A stretch of 64,000 nucleotides of DNA from Tipula vernalis. Taxonomy: Eukaryota; Arthropoda; Insecta; Diptera; Tipulidae. The stretch lies in NCBI GenBank assembly GCA_958295665.1, contig OY282558.1:333161106-333225105 (forward strand), read 5' to 3'. Below the pieces are notes generated by a model that did not search any database, had not been told where the DNA came from, and saw nothing but the letters and a program-made list of their open reading frames with translations. Both the position numbers and the translations under genes were made by a program. Shown here piece by piece: positions 21,982 to 34,599 of the stretch (positions are counted from its first letter, which is position 1; the number at the start of each line of letters is the position of its first letter).

Positions 21982-24045
21982 TTAACACTTAGAACACTTT
22001 ATTTGAGTGTTCGTATGTTCTACACATACTGGTCTTCTACAGATACTACAGGATTTCCGTGAATTTCGTCGTTTTTTGGGATCGGAAGACAAACAAATCC
22101 AGCATTTGCCAACTTGAGGAATTCGGCCATCGTTGTTGCGTAACACATTAGGTACTCCAGACGTTGTCAATTCCTGGTTTATTGGTACATAGAGCGGTTT
22201 GCCAAGTATGCATTCTATCCCTGAACGTGAATTAAAATTTCTATATACATTTGGTATGGTTGATCGATCTGACACATGCGGTAGAGCTAATTGAAGCACA
22301 AGATCTTTCAAGAATTCTCGACGATTGTGTGTTTTGTTTGATCTAGCCGGGTTATTTTCTATGTAAATTTTGTAAGCCGCGACGCAAGCTACATCAATTA
22401 TATTGTAAAAAAATGCTACAGGCCATCTTTTCGTCCTTCGTTTGGTTGTATAATGAGTGACCAGTTTGTCCATATTATCTACTCCACCTTTTTTTCCATT
22501 GTAATAATGAATGATTTCCGGTTTTTTTTTGTCTCCAATTACTGAATCCGTATAATGCTGCGTAGATAATAATAATACACTCTTATTTTTTTTGGGGACA
22601 TACGAACAAAGTGTAATATTATCATCGCTGAATCCAAAAATTGACGAATAAATTTCCCGAGATCTGGACGGCAACATTTCTTTTGGAACATAGGGTTTAA
22701 TTTTTTTTAATGTCCCGACTATTGATAAGTCCCAAGAGATCAATAAACGAGCAAGCGGCAATGTTGTAAAAAAATTGTCAGTTACTATATTTCTCCCAGA
22801 CCCTTTGAAACGGGCGCATAGGTCCTTGACAACCCGCTCTCCTTGATTGATTTCCCTGCCTGATGGTTGCTTACCCGTATATATCTGCCCCGTTATTGGG
22901 TAAGAGTTAGCAGCATCGCAAACCCACCATACTTTGATCCCATATCTTGCCGGTTTGGACGGCATATACTGGGTGAATCTTGTTCGTCCTACACAAAAAA
23001 ATTTTTTTTATACTGAATACTGAATACTGAATACTGAATACAGAATACAGAATACAGAATACAGAATACAGAATACAGAATACAGAATACAGAATACAGA
23101 ATACTGAATACTGAATACTGAATACTGAATACTGAATACTGAATACAGAATACAGAATACAGAATACTGAATACTGAATACTGAATACTGAATACTGAAT
23201 ACAGAATACTGAATACTGAATACTGAATACAGAATACAGAATACAGAATACAGAATACTGAATACTGAATACTGAATACTGAATACAGAATACTGAATAC
23301 AGAATACAGAATACAGAATACTGAATACAGAATACAGAATACTGAATACTGAATACTGAATACTGAATACTGAATACAGAATACAGAATACAGAATACTG
23401 AATACTGAAATGTCAATAATTTCCAGATTTTCTGCGGTTTATCCCGATTTAGAATATTGTGTTCTGTGTATACTTCATTGGCCTTCCTGTTTGTGTGTCT
23501 AATGATTATTTCACACATGACGTCCGTAAATATACACTTGAAGGTATCTCTTACAGATAACATTTCGGTCGATCGCGATGGCCCACTTCGTTGACTCCTG
23601 AGAATATTGTGTCTCAATGTTTGCCTTTGAGGAGGATTTTGTCTCCATATCGATCCATCTTTTCCTTTTAGATAAGGCGAATTATTACAATTTGCACATC
23701 CAGTTTCTCCTTCGTCTTCAACTTCACTATCGCTGAAAATTTCTTCATCAGACACTTCAATTTGGACTTCATGATCTTCATAAACGTCCTCTATGTCTGA
23801 ATCTTCAACGTTTCTATCCGCTGCTGTAGGAAGCCACTCATCTTCTGAGCCGTCGTCAACAAAATCAAGCACTTCTTCGTCATCGTCACATTCCTCTAAT
23901 AAACGATTTAGGTATGCTTGTTGATCTTCATACGACAAACTAGGGCAAAAATGTGTATATAAATGTAAAAAAACCGAACGGATCATCCAAATAATAAATC
24001 TTACCGTCTAAACTCAGCATTTGAAATGTCTCTGTGGTCCGCCAT
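21982..24045 (-). pseudogene. piggyBac transposase with its centre replaced by a 7-bp array
   Basis: Exon 1 (24045-24005) starts MADHRDISNAEFR. An intron of 65 bases (GTAAG donor, CCCTAG acceptor) joins it to exon 2 from 23939, giving RRLSYEDQQAYLNRLLEE and an acidic tract. The pre-catalytic domain follows (KDGSIWRQNPPQ, NILRSQRSGPS, YTEHNILNRDKPQKIWKLL). Here about 130 residues of the normal family are gone, including the LTxxEFxAFLG and DEQLxPFRG segment with the first catalytic Asp. A 399-base heptamer array takes their place. The gene resumes at GRTRFTQYMPSKPARYGIKV in a different frame. The remaining catalytic motifs (VTDNFF; GGVDNMD) and the C-terminal Cys-rich zinc domain (CWICLSS...CSICRRPVCVEH...CSKC) are intact. 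Loss of the first Asp makes the enzyme inactive. A ttttttgtgtag acceptor-like site precedes the C-terminal part. Confidence 0.88.
23011..23409. repeat. Heptamer minisatellite, 57 units of TACTGAA/TACAGAA
   Basis: 399 bases equal exactly 57 units of seven. By hand count 31 units read TACTGAA and 26 TACAGAA, with no other substitutions or indels. The variants occur in runs (from the left: 4 T, 9 A, 6 T, 3 A, 5 T, 1 A, 3 T, 4 A, 4 T and so on). On the minus strand the array has no stop in the transposase frame and encodes a repeated Tyr-Ser-Val-Phe-Cys/Ser-Ile-Leu/Gln heptapeptide (133 codons). Confidence 0.95.
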
Positions 24046-25044
24046 TTTATCACTCACATATATATTTATTTACAAAAAAAATCACTTCCGCAATCAACCT
24101 TTCCATTTGAATACCACACCTACTCTAATTTCCTCAGCTCACCTAAACGATTCTTTTCTGTTTTGTTTTACTAGCATTAACCGGGGATTCCCCATTTTTT
24201 ATTTATTTTTTTTGTTTTATAACGTTTAAAATAGTATATTAAAATAAATAAAGGCAATAATACACTGGCAAATACAAAAATTTTCGATATTAACAAGAAA
24301 ATACATGTGGCCACCCGGGTGGGTCGGGTATAGAATAGTGTATAATTTTTTGGGTATAGACACAACGGTTAAAAAAATTAAATATAATTTGCATAACTTT
24401 AGGCGGAATTTTAAAACTCCTGATCCAATATTTAACCTGAATTGGCAACCTACATCAAATTAAAACCAAAATCAAATTGGATGATAAAAAGATTATAATC
24501 TTATACTGTCATTGTCATTAAGTATTATAATAAAAAATCTTTATCAATTCAACAATCCATTTGTAATGGGCTTATAAAAATATAATAATTGATAATTATC
24601 TAAAAGAACTGAGTAGTGTAATAATTATCGACGGGATCATCCCCAGCCGCTGTAATAAGAAACAAAACTGGTAAGTATGAGCAACAACTAACACAAATAG
24701 CATTACTAATATTTTCTAACCAGGCTTAACTCTATATGGAAAAGTAGAGGAAGGGATAAATAAAGGCAGTATTGCTTAAATATCTTTCTTGCCACACATA
24801 AAATTTTAGACTTTTTCAATTAACACCAAACATCTCGATTCAACTTAGGCAGTCACAACAAATACCAAAGTTGCGTCTAACAACACTTTAATTCATAAAG
24901 ACTAGTCTTTTCTAAAGACTAAGATATATTCACTCGGGTAGTAGCTCCCACCTGTGATGAGCTCTGAGTGAATTGAAGCCTTAAGAGTTGTAGCATTAAA
25001 AAAAATCTGACATAAAATTATCGATAAAACAAATATGGGACCCT
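24046..25044. other. Upstream flank of the piggyBac gene, no gene seen
   Basis: A TTAA followed by ccggggattcccc (24178) is a possible element end, but no matching partner was found. 24308-24330 is GC-rich (cacccgggtgggtcggg). Otherwise AT-rich and non-coding. Confidence 0.4.
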
Positions 25045-25170
25045 GGGATATCTGGGGTCATAACACAACCGCACAAGCAATCTTAAAAAAATCGATCTTG
25101 TTGGCCAAATTAAATTTTTCGGTTTTCCACAGTACCGTATGAACGGATCCATTTGTAACCAATATGGGAC
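25045..25170 (+). repeat. Dispersed repeat, copy 2
   Basis: Shares ggggtcataacacaaccgca, aaatcgatc, ttggccaaa and taccgtatg with 20695-20870. Confidence 0.6.
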
Positions 25171-25274
25171 TCTATTTTTAAATACATGCGATTTCTATTC
25201 AAACCGTTTCTGTAATTCGAATAGTTGCTATTGGAGACACAAAGTAACAACGCATTGCCATAAGTTATTTAACC

Positions 25275-25452
25275 ATTTTCGGTCGATATGACAGATATCA
25301 AAATAGTACATTATTCAACAAGCATATAATGATAGCTGTTATTCACGAAGATGAAGTTTACCGACACGAGCCGATAGGTGAGTGTCGTAAATCATCTGAG
25401 TGAATAACAGCTATTATATGCGAGTAGAATACGATACTTTGTCCACGGCCGA
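25275..25452. mobile_element. Short palindromic (MITE-like) element
   Basis: gcatataatgatagctgtta...ttcac (25322-25346) pairs with 25400-25421. The match continues inward (gaagatgaagtttaccgacac against gtgtcgtaaatcatc) and loosely outward to ttttcggtcg/cggccgaaaa. A related fragment lies at 25690-25710 (cgtggacaaag, also at 25437 inverted) beside a small hairpin cgtataatgagtatattata. Confidence 0.6.
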
Positions 25453-26149
25453 AAAAAAATTGTATTTTATTATCAAATCCTTTAAATAAACCTAAAATAA
25501 TTTCCGTCGAAATTTTGACGTCTCAGTTTAATAATAATGAAAATGGCAAGAGAGTACTAGATAAAATTTCAAAAATGATATTTTTATTTGGTAGTAGTGA
25601 ATAATGGAAGAAGGGACTACTAGATAAACTAGCAGTGAATAATGGATATCATTATGATTGAAGAAACAAACGTATAATGAGTATATTATACGTTAGTCGT
25701 GGACAAAGTTATAATAAACGATCAGGCGTCGCATGCGCAACGTATACCTTCTGGTGTTTTCCAGAGAACTGTCATGCGGGCTTTATTATTCTGCTTATTT
25801 GTCAATGATCCACCACAGTTTACAAATAATCGAAATGTAATTGTTTTATAATTTAGCCATTTATATTATCATTAGGTTATCAATGTATATATTTACATGT
25901 AGTAAAATCAATTCTACATTATATGGAGTACAAATCTACCATGAGTTTCACCATGAGAACATCTGTCATAAAAACGTTAAAATTGTACTAACTAAAACGA
26001 TAGTAATCCTCCAAATATTGCATTGTGAGTTTATCTATTGAACTGCGATTTTAATTCGAAGGAATTTTAAAAGTTACGTTGAACAACATAGCCAGAGATA
26101 AACTATGATCATATCTCAGCCAAGTTTAGAGAATTGTTTGATTGTACAA
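25453..26149. other. AT-rich stretch without recognised genes
   Basis: Repeated phrases actagataaa and gtgaataatgga (25556-25650). A frame at 25841-26041 is not recognised. Confidence 0.4.
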
Positions 26150-26540
26150 TCATACAATTTTTTTTACTCCTCTGTATAACGAAGATAAGTAAATAAATAA
26201 ATATCGGTTATTGTTTATTTTGTCATTCCAAGAGCTAACAAAAAATAACGCTTTGGTCAGGCTTCTAAAAATTTTGAAAGAAATAATCTCAATTTTGACA
26301 TTGCATTTGCGGTAAATCCAACTTTTGGAAATAAACGGATACCTGGTAAACCGATGATGAAAAATCCCTTTCGCTCCCTTATAATTTAAAATTGTTTGAT
26401 GGTGAATGTTGACTCCTTTAGCGGTATGATGGTTTTTTATATGCCTGCCTTTCTCCACTTTTTCCATAATATCGTCGACTTTTTCAGCGATTGGCCGGCC
26501 ATAGTGAGGTGTAATAGAACGAGATATTTTGAACCTAGAA
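26150..26540 (-). pseudogene. Mariner transposase relic, DNA-binding part
   Basis: Reading the minus strand from 26540: GRPIAEKVDDIMEKVEKGRH, then NIHHQTILNY, then KGAKG. This is the paired helix-turn-helix region of mariner transposases (...GRPITEKVDEIMEKVEQDRH... type, as in the SETMAR/mariner branch). The 105-codon frame at 26150-26467 covers it, but the downstream part does not match the catalytic domain and has probably drifted out of frame. Confidence 0.75.
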
Positions 26541-27784
26541 ATATTATGTTACGTATAGATTTAAATTTTTAATAATAGTTTACAGACATGTTCATACAAA
26601 TTTTTTCGTTTTGGGTCATATAGATTAGAGCATGTTTCTTATCACTATATGTACTTGTTATTGGCAACATACAATTTTTTTTTTTTTAAATTATAATAAC
26701 AATTCGTATAAATATTTTAGAAACACTTTAAGCAATAACCGAAACTGTTTCTGTACGATTTTCACGTGATTTTTCAGTCGTATTAACACTAGAGAGTGCA
26801 ATCGAAATAAATTAAATTAGTTTGAACAGTGTGTAGTATAGGTATAATGTACATATAGGCAACAACATGTTACGAGATAAATATTTGTAAAAACGAAAAA
26901 AATAAAGCCATTTCAAAGTTCGTGATCAAATTATTTAATTTAAAGTAAAAAGTTTAATATGTACTTATGTACGTTTGTTTGATACAACTATTTACAAAAT
27001 CTAACCAAAATTCAAATGATACGAGTTGTAGCTAACGTGTTTTTTGTATTACAATTTTAATCTCATCTCTAAAATTGTAAATCGGTTTTTCTATTTCTAA
27101 TCTAATTTTATTTTGTTGGAAGTGGATTTTTATCGTTAAAGGATATTTCAAAATGGAAATCAAAAGTTTTTTTTTTATGTTTGCACTTTCTCGATAAATC
27201 TATCAAACAGAATTAAACAGCGAAAAGCACACAAAATCTTAACTAACGTTAGAATAGAAATCAAAGAGAATTTGAAACAGATTTCATAATTTTTATCTTC
27301 ATTCAAAGTAGGTAGTCTACTAATACCCGGAAGCTTAATTGTTTTATCGTTCCTATGGTAAAAATAGAGTTTGTTGTATTTTTGATTTAAGTTATAATAT
27401 AAAATGAAGTATTGAATTGAATACGTGACAATCTTGGTATTTCTGAGATTTACGTACACCTTCGATTGGCAACAAAAAAAAAAATTATAGAATTAAAATA
27501 TTCATAAAATAATAAAAGTAGAAACAACATTATTCAGCCAAAAAAAAAAACGTGAGATTTCAATTTCATAAATTATAGGTGAAATACTTTTCAAATTTGA
27601 ATATTAACAATTATAAAAATCCAAAGCTATTTATGTAGATAAGGCTACCTGTATTAAATGAAAAATTCTACAGTAATTCCTTAAACAAGTTTTAATGATT
27701 TCAGACGTTTAAAACTATTTTATTAATTTAGTAACTTAACATATTTGTTGTTTACTCGTGGACTAATATCACCAATAAAAAATG
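26541..27784. other. AT-rich stretch with one unrecognised frame
   Basis: A minus-strand frame at 27175-27459 (94 codons, Tyr/Ile/Lys-rich) has no recognised motif. Otherwise only A/T runs. Confidence 0.4.
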
Positions 27785-27986
27785 TTATATAATAAAACAC
27801 AATATTTCGGTTTTGTCACTTTTTTTAACGTGATATTTATTTTATTTGTATAATGAAATTACGATCGTTTCGGATTTTACTCCTTTATCAAATTTCTAAC
27901 AAACGATCGTAATTTCATTTTACAAATAAAATAAATATCATGTTAAAGAAAGTGACAAAACCGAAATATTATGTTTTATTATATAA
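27785..27986. mobile_element. 202-bp palindrome with 86-bp arms
   Basis: Arm 27785-27870 (ttatataataaaac...attacgatcgttt) pairs with 27901-27986 with only a few mismatches around a 30-base loop. It is non-coding. This is either a young MITE or a long hairpin locus. Confidence 0.85.
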
Positions 27987-28729
27987 AATTTTTTAATTTA
28001 GTAAAATAAAAAATATTTCAAATTCAGATCTAACTCTCGATGAGGGTTTTATGGAAATATACCAATTGTTTGAGACAAGAGCATTTGCATTCGGATAGCT
28101 ACCCACGTACTCCTTGAGTTTTTTATGCCATCTTAACCAACATCATCCCGTAAAATCATCTCAGCACCACAAAGATAACACCATGTTTCATATATAATGC
28201 ATTAAACTAATTGTGCAGAAAGAAGTAAGTAAGACCAAATGTTGTCAGATATACCATATGGCCATCGGGAATGGTGCTCCACAATTCAACCGTTTTAGAA
28301 ACAACTAAAGCGGTTTGACAAGGTAGGGCTTTGAGAGATGCGGTTGGTTAATCATTAGCTTACTGAAATAAATGATTCTTAATAAAAGCTCTTTAAGTTT
28401 CTCCTTGCGAAATGAGGTTTCGCCTTCCCACAAAGACGGTTGGGTCTTGCTGTTCAGCGGTTTCGTTGATTCAATTTTAAGTTTCGACAGAGATAGCTGG
28501 ATAATAAAATGACACCTTTTCCGTGCGCTTGAATAAGAAAATGAAACAACAGTATGCCCCGGGTAAATAGCACATTTTACTACACGAATACATTTTAAGC
28601 TTTAAAACAAAATAAAAATAATTTCAATCTTGGTCATTCTGCGATTGTTCGCCTTAATCGAAGTTGATTGAGTCATTGACAAAAGTTACCTAGTAATACT
28701 ATGGAACTTACATTTCACCGTCTGTGATC
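27987..28729. other. Stretch without recognised features
   Basis: No frame longer than about 60 codons and no recognised motif. GC content is a little higher than the surroundings, so it may belong to the LINE relic downstream. Confidence 0.35.
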
Positions 28730-29060
28730 GCAATCATTGGGCGAAATGGTGCGCAAATTAAACTCACTTGAATTCAATGCTGGACTATATGGCTTGAAGG
28801 TAAATGAAGAGAAAAACAAAGTTATGCCATTACGCATCAAATGTCGATGAGTCTAGAGTAGATGGTTAAGATCGTTTCTTACTTTGTGAAATCAAGAATG
28901 ACGATTGTGCTTAAAAGCTCTCGTATGGCTGACCACTTATAACGTTCACCATTAAGTTATAAGAATCAAAGTTAGGGGCGCACCTCAACAGATAGAGGAG
29001 ATCGATAAGTTTTGCATTTTGGTATAGGACGTTGTCAAGAAATGGTAGCACCACATTAAA
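28730..29060 (+). pseudogene. LINE reverse-transcriptase relic
   Basis: A frame near 28750 reads KLNSLEFNAGLYGLKVNEEK then NKVMPLR. This matches the stretch after the YADD motif of non-LTR reverse transcriptases (...A...GLKVNEKKTKxM). About 180 bases later EEIDKFCILV corresponds to the ...F.YLG motif in another frame. Both are short and broken. Confidence 0.55.
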
Positions 29061-29654
29061 TAGTAAATCGACGATCTAATCTTGTTCGATTCAACAAGCT
29101 ATTTCTATTCCAAAATCAAAAGGGACGATGTAAACGGATAGTACAAAAGTTTATTCTAATAAACTGAGATTGTAAATTGCAATAGGTGTAAAGCATAGGT
29201 ACCTAATTGAAAAGATGAAAATTCTTGAATAAAATGATCTAAAGTCTATCGAACATCAAAAATAGTGATATTAAAACATGTCACCGCTAAGAGAATTTCC
29301 ATCTGAAGATAAAAATGCGCTATGAAATAAGAAAAATAGGGAACAATTTGAATCTTGGCATAATATTTATCGAAAATCGAGTCTTGGCTCCAATGACCCT
29401 ATTATGGTAATCCCAGTTTTTCCGATCTATATTCAAACCTCAATATTTAATTTGATTATCAAAATAAAATAGCATTAAAAACTAATGCATTCAGCGACAA
29501 AAATTACACTGTTCATCTGGGGCCTCTTGATATTAGTGGAAATTTTACCCAATTCCCTTACAAACTCCCATGCAATTTCCACTTAGAGATTTCACATATA
29601 CAACCAAATAGGTTGAAATGTGACAAATCACAATTCCCATAAAGGGGTTTTGTT
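29061..29654. other. Stretch without recognised features
   Basis: No coding or repeat structure recognised. Confidence 0.35.
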
Positions 29655-29954
29655 CACCCCTCCGAACTCACCGATTTCCTTGAAACTTTCCTGAATTAAA
29701 GTTTACGAAAAATTAAGAGATACGTACATATTTTTTCATGTGGCAACATCCGCTTATTTTGGTTTGTTCGAAAGTAATAATTATAAGTCGAGTAATAAAG
29801 AAAAATCGGTTTTATGGGGGTGAACTTTAGGAGTGCTTGTCACCTCCTAAAAGTGGAGGTTGGCACAAAAAAAACTATACGTGTCTCATTTTGTTTTTCA
29901 TGTGCTACAACATATCAAACTTTCAAAGAAATCGGTGAGTTCGGGTTGGGGGTT
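29655..29954. repeat. Inverted-repeat (MITE-like) segment
   Basis: cacccctccgaactcaccga (29655) through 29690 pairs with aatcggtgagttcgggttgg (29931) and its surroundings over about 36 bases. catgtggcaaca (29739) and catgtgctacaaca (29900) form an additional direct pair. Confidence 0.55.
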
Positions 29955-31985
29955 TCCTTATTGGTCATAACTTAATCAGGTATTACCCTTAGTTTGGATA
30001 GACAGCGTTCAAGACTTCAAGAATACGAAATTTAAAATTTCCGAATTTTTTTTTTTTCATATCCCTTTAGGCAAATTTCCGCCGATTTCAGGAATAGAGC
30101 CACTGATTTATTTGATTTGTATGAAAAGAATTTTATTCAAATTTAATATGCATCACTCTCTAGAGTTGGTATTAAATTTGCAAATACAATATGAAAATGA
30201 TGCTATCTTATATGCTGTTTGTGGCCAGGATTGTTCTCTTCACCAAAAATGTCTTTCTAAAACAGGTATGGAATGATAAACGTCGAACCGGCTATAAGGG
30301 GAATTTATTTATAATACACTTTGGTAAACAAAAATTAACACTAATATAAATGAGTCTAAAGGTTTCCCATTTCATGTTGAAGGAGCTAAACTTTAATATT
30401 CCGAACGAATGAGATAATGTGAGGTTATTATATTTTACTCACCCAAAGCGGAAAGTATCGTCGGAGGAATCAAATTGATAGCATTTTGTGAATAGTATCA
30501 AATTGTAAATGATTCCAATAATTTATCAATTTTATTGTGGATAAAACCAAAAATTTAATCTAAAACTACAATCGATATTTTTACCCCTATCATAAACAAT
30601 TGAATAATGAACCTTGGCTTCTCTGAATGTTATTATTTCTAAATATTCTCTCAGATGATTTATTTCATTTTCCGTTTAACTAATCAATTTTATCAAATAC
30701 AAGATAAATAAGTTTTCTTCTATACAAAGGCATTCTTCTTATATTTTGATTACGAAATTAATTTAACCAGGCATTTTTTGAAATAAATTTATTGACCTCA
30801 CAGTTAGACCTTTTGACGTTTACAGAACTATAAAGAACTATTTTTGTTTTGTTTGTAATACATATCGTAGTTTTGTCAAAAATACACTCCAATTAAACAC
30901 ATTTCAACAAAACGTATTATTAAGTCGTTGTACTCAACAAAATATTAATCAATTTGATTATTCAACTGGATACAAAATGTATACGAAGAAGTTAGGTTTA
31001 GTCGAAAATGTTCGACTAATTAACATATTTATCTTGATTTTTGGGAACAGATGTCAAAAACAGTTTTACTACGTGACTTATATATTTCATGCTTAAGTGA
31101 AGAACGAACATTTTATGATTTTCAATTAAGAAAAATGAAATTTTCCCCCTATATGTCTGATGGGTCGAGTTATCTGTATAAAGGATCGGAAACGATAACA
31201 CAATTGGATTTTTTTAAATAAATAAAAATTATTACGATGTAACTCTATTTAATTTCAGTTGAATTATTTATATAATGTTTTACGTAAATACTAAATTGGT
31301 CTTGAATAAATATTACAAAATAAAAATCAATAGAATTTATTTGAAAAAAAAAACAAAGAAAATCAATTTAAATCATACCCGAAGTATTATCCCAAATATT
31401 TAAGGTTTATTGATAGTTATGGTAATTAATTATATTGAATTTGTAAAAGATACAAGCAACCCACCCTAATAGCTACCATACCTACAAACATTGCAATTAT
31501 TCACAAGCTATAAAGTATAAAAATACTTTATTAGTAAAATATCAAATTACGCCACTGCTCAATCCCCATCAGAACACATAATTCAATTTACATTCAATAA
31601 GCTTTTTTTTATAATTCATGGTATTTACATAATCCGGTTCTAGGCTACCCCAAAAATATTTTTATTTTAGGAATACCCACGGAAATGTAAAAATTATAAA
31701 CCAATAGACGGTTTTCTAGAAAACCCATAATATGTGATATTTTATATATATTTAACAGTAGGCAATATAGACGTAGGACTACTGAATACACGTAGAATAT
31801 TTCTCCCGGCCTGGACGTTAGTTTTCTGCGTCCTAGCTATGAGAAATTTCAACCGACACGGACGTTTAAGGCGTCGATCGATCCAGCTCGTTGAGCTCGG
31901 TTAATTGAAAATATCAAAACAATGTAAGCCGGAGAAGGGGAACACACTTGAGAGGAAAATAGAATGCATCGATATTTAAGCGTCT
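29955..31985. other. AT-rich stretch without recognised genes
   Basis: A minus-strand frame at 31016-31201 is not recognised. 31800-31910 is unusually GC-rich (ccggcctggacg, cgtcgatcgatccagctcgt) and would merit comparison with other loci. Confidence 0.4.
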
Positions 31986-32133
31986 GATCAAAACCAACAA
32001 AAATGTTTATACAAGCCGTCTCGTTCCCTCCTTACACAGATACTACGCCTTAATACTACGCCTTAACGTACTTTTTTATACCTTAAGTGTTTGTACTGTT
32101 TGGCTTGTATAAACATTTTTGTTGGTTTTGGTC
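31986..32133. mobile_element. 148-bp MITE with 32-bp terminal inverted repeats
   Basis: gatcaaaaccaacaaaaatg...acaagcc (31986-32017) is matched inverted at 32102-32133 with one mismatch. Between them tactacgcctta is repeated in tandem. A partial second copy lies at 36346-36400. Confidence 0.8.
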
Positions 32134-33959
32134 TGATGTATTTTTTGAGTTTTTTTTTTTTTTTATTAGAAATTATTCAACTAACACAAAACACTTTATT
32201 TACCGTAGAGTATAACCTAAAAAACTACAGGGCGGCAAAAACTCAAACTATGGGCGGCAATAACTCATATAATATGGGCGGCAAAATCACAAATCTGTCT
32301 CTGTTACTACCTATACACAAAAATATTCATTTTTTTCAATGCTTAAAAAGAAGGCGGGATTTAAATAATAATAAACAAAGGAGCAGTGCTATTATTTGTC
32401 GAAATGTTTATCTGTATAAACTATGCACTTAGAATAGCAGTTGAACAAGCCTAGAGTGAATTATTACTCGAAATCAATTATTAGTTAATTATAATTCATT
32501 CAACATTCTCTGAAGATCTACAATATATTTATCTTTTGTAGATATTTTCCTGTGTCACCGATCAAATTTAATAAAGTAACAACCGCAAATACATATGTGT
32601 ATCACTAAATGCTTTCCTATTTTTGCTAAGTATTTTATAATTTATAATAAATAGCAACACTCCTACTATTATTGACTCCTCATATTGCCTTATAAGGCTT
32701 TGGCTATTTTCGAAATTGAGACATTTACCACGAACTTTTTAAAACATGTCTGGCGTACAAATCGTCAACCGAATTGGTTTGTCGAATAAACGCCATTAGA
32801 TAAAATGTTACAAGGTTAGCCCAGTTAAAATAGACATATACAAAGGGAAAAATGCCTACAGACTACAAACTTTCCAGACAAGTTCATTACGAAATTTGTA
32901 TAAAAAAGGCTACCATGATTGTTATTTAGTGACTGAAAAGTAGTGATGAAAATGTGGGTTTGCAAAATGAACAAGAATGAAGAAGTTTTCATGAATCAAA
33001 TGACACTAAAATAACCCCTAGGAAACGTAAGAGATGTACACGCAACGGAAGAAAGCTAAGCGAGTTTATCTCGTCAGATCTAAAACCGGTGAATTTGTTA
33101 TTTGTAACTCATTATTTTTCGACAGAATAACTGTATTCCTTGTTGTCGTACACCTTGCACCACGCAACAATACACATAATGTGTGAACGAATTAGAAAAT
33201 AAATCAACTGCCACAGAATAATCACTCATTATTCACTTACTTTTAATTGTGACGAGTTTAGTGAATTGTACATTACCGATGAATAATGAGTGAATAATGA
33301 CTAATAATCTGTGAATAATAATTATAGTAAAGACGAGTGAATACAGTGAATAAAGAGTGCAAGAAGTGAGAATACTGAGTGAAAATTTATCAGTGAATAA
33401 AGCACTTTCGTCAGAAATTTTTAAAAATGGGTAAATTTATAGAGCAAAGAATTTGTTAAAAATGTTTAGAAAGTGTTACGGCGATGAAGCTGTATCAAAA
33501 AAATGTTTAAAAGTGATACTATTAAGTAAGATCCTCCACGTCGATCAAAGGAGTAAACCTTACCAAAGTCTAGGATCTTGTACTGAGTAATCACCGATTA
33601 AGTATTAAAAACATTCTATATATCACTGGAACATCATTTGGATCAATTCAATCAATTTTGAAAAACAATTTAGGCTCGTCTCGTCTTGAAGTTGCCGAAG
33701 AGAAACTTTGTTTGGGTAATGACATTGTGAAAATCATAATTACTGCGGTGGTGAGATACGGACATAATATTTATGACCCAGAAACAGTTCAACAATCAAG
33801 CGAATATCGCGCTAAAGAAGAATGGATCAAAATTACTTCGGTCTAAAAAGACCAAAGTATAGAAATCCAATCATAAATGATCAAAAATTTGGTTGGTCCA
33901 AAGCCACTTTTCTCGACGTTTTCAAAGTCCCTGAGTCTAAAACAGCAAAAAAAAAAATA
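32134..33959. other. AT-rich stretch; GTGAATAA-rich block and one unexplained frame
   Basis: From 33220 to 33400 the word gtgaataa/gtgaataatga recurs about eight times and a small hairpin forms (cactcattattcac against gatgaataatgagtg). A 62-codon frame at 33658-33846 (LGNDIVKIIITAVVRYGHN) is open but not recognised. The frame at 32091-32432 starts inside a MITE and looks spurious. Confidence 0.45.
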
Positions 33960-34440
33960 TCCGTCCGTCTGTCTGGATGTCTGTATGTCTGAGCCCATAG
34001 TATCTCGAGAACGGCTTGTTCGATTTAGAATTTTTTTCTGAGATTTGAAAAGCTTTTGGAACATGTGCGTTAAGAGGGTCGGGTACCTGCAATACGAATT
34101 GACCCAAAATACCTGGTTATAGAATTATTTACCAATCCAATTTTTCATATATTCTGGTTTGAATATTGAGTTGGGTATTGAGTTTAGCGTTGAATTGAAG
34201 GTTAAGCCAGGGGTCAATTTGCGGGTTGAGTTCAAGTTGAGCTGGACTTGAGTAGGGTTGGGTTAAGATATAGTGAGCAGTTGACCAATTTTTTATATAT
34301 GCTGGTTTGAGGATTGAGTTGAAAGTGGCTTTGCGGTTGGGTTGCGGGTTAAGTTGGGGCTGTTTGCGGGTTGAATTAGGGTTGAGATGATGTTGGACCA
34401 GTGTTTAGTGAGCAGTTGAGCAATCTATAAAATAAAGTGA
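33960..34440. repeat. GTCTG microsatellite and GGGTTGA-rich tandem block
   Basis: 33960-33991 is a (GTCT/GTCTG)n run. 34132-34280 and 34281-34425 are two diverged copies of a roughly 140-base unit beginning ttgaccaa/accaatccaattttt and rich in gggttgag. The strong purine/T skew suggests satellite origin. Confidence 0.6.
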
Positions 34441-34599
34441 GTGTTTGTATATATGTACAGCATATATGTATGATATTTAAACAAATCTACCCGACTTGAC
34501 CGATTTGAACCAAACCTTAAACAAATATTGTTTAAGACTTAAGAAAGGTCACTGTTAATATCTCAAACCTCAAGATAAACCTTTAGCAAATTAAATAAA

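Noticed and set aside
23011..23409. CRISPR array or centromeric satellite
   Set aside because: Units of seven bases without spacers, inside a transposase gene; it is a simple minisatellite.
33658..33846. Small host gene
   Set aside because: Open frame of 62 codons without recognised domain, splice sites or conserved context; left as unexplained.
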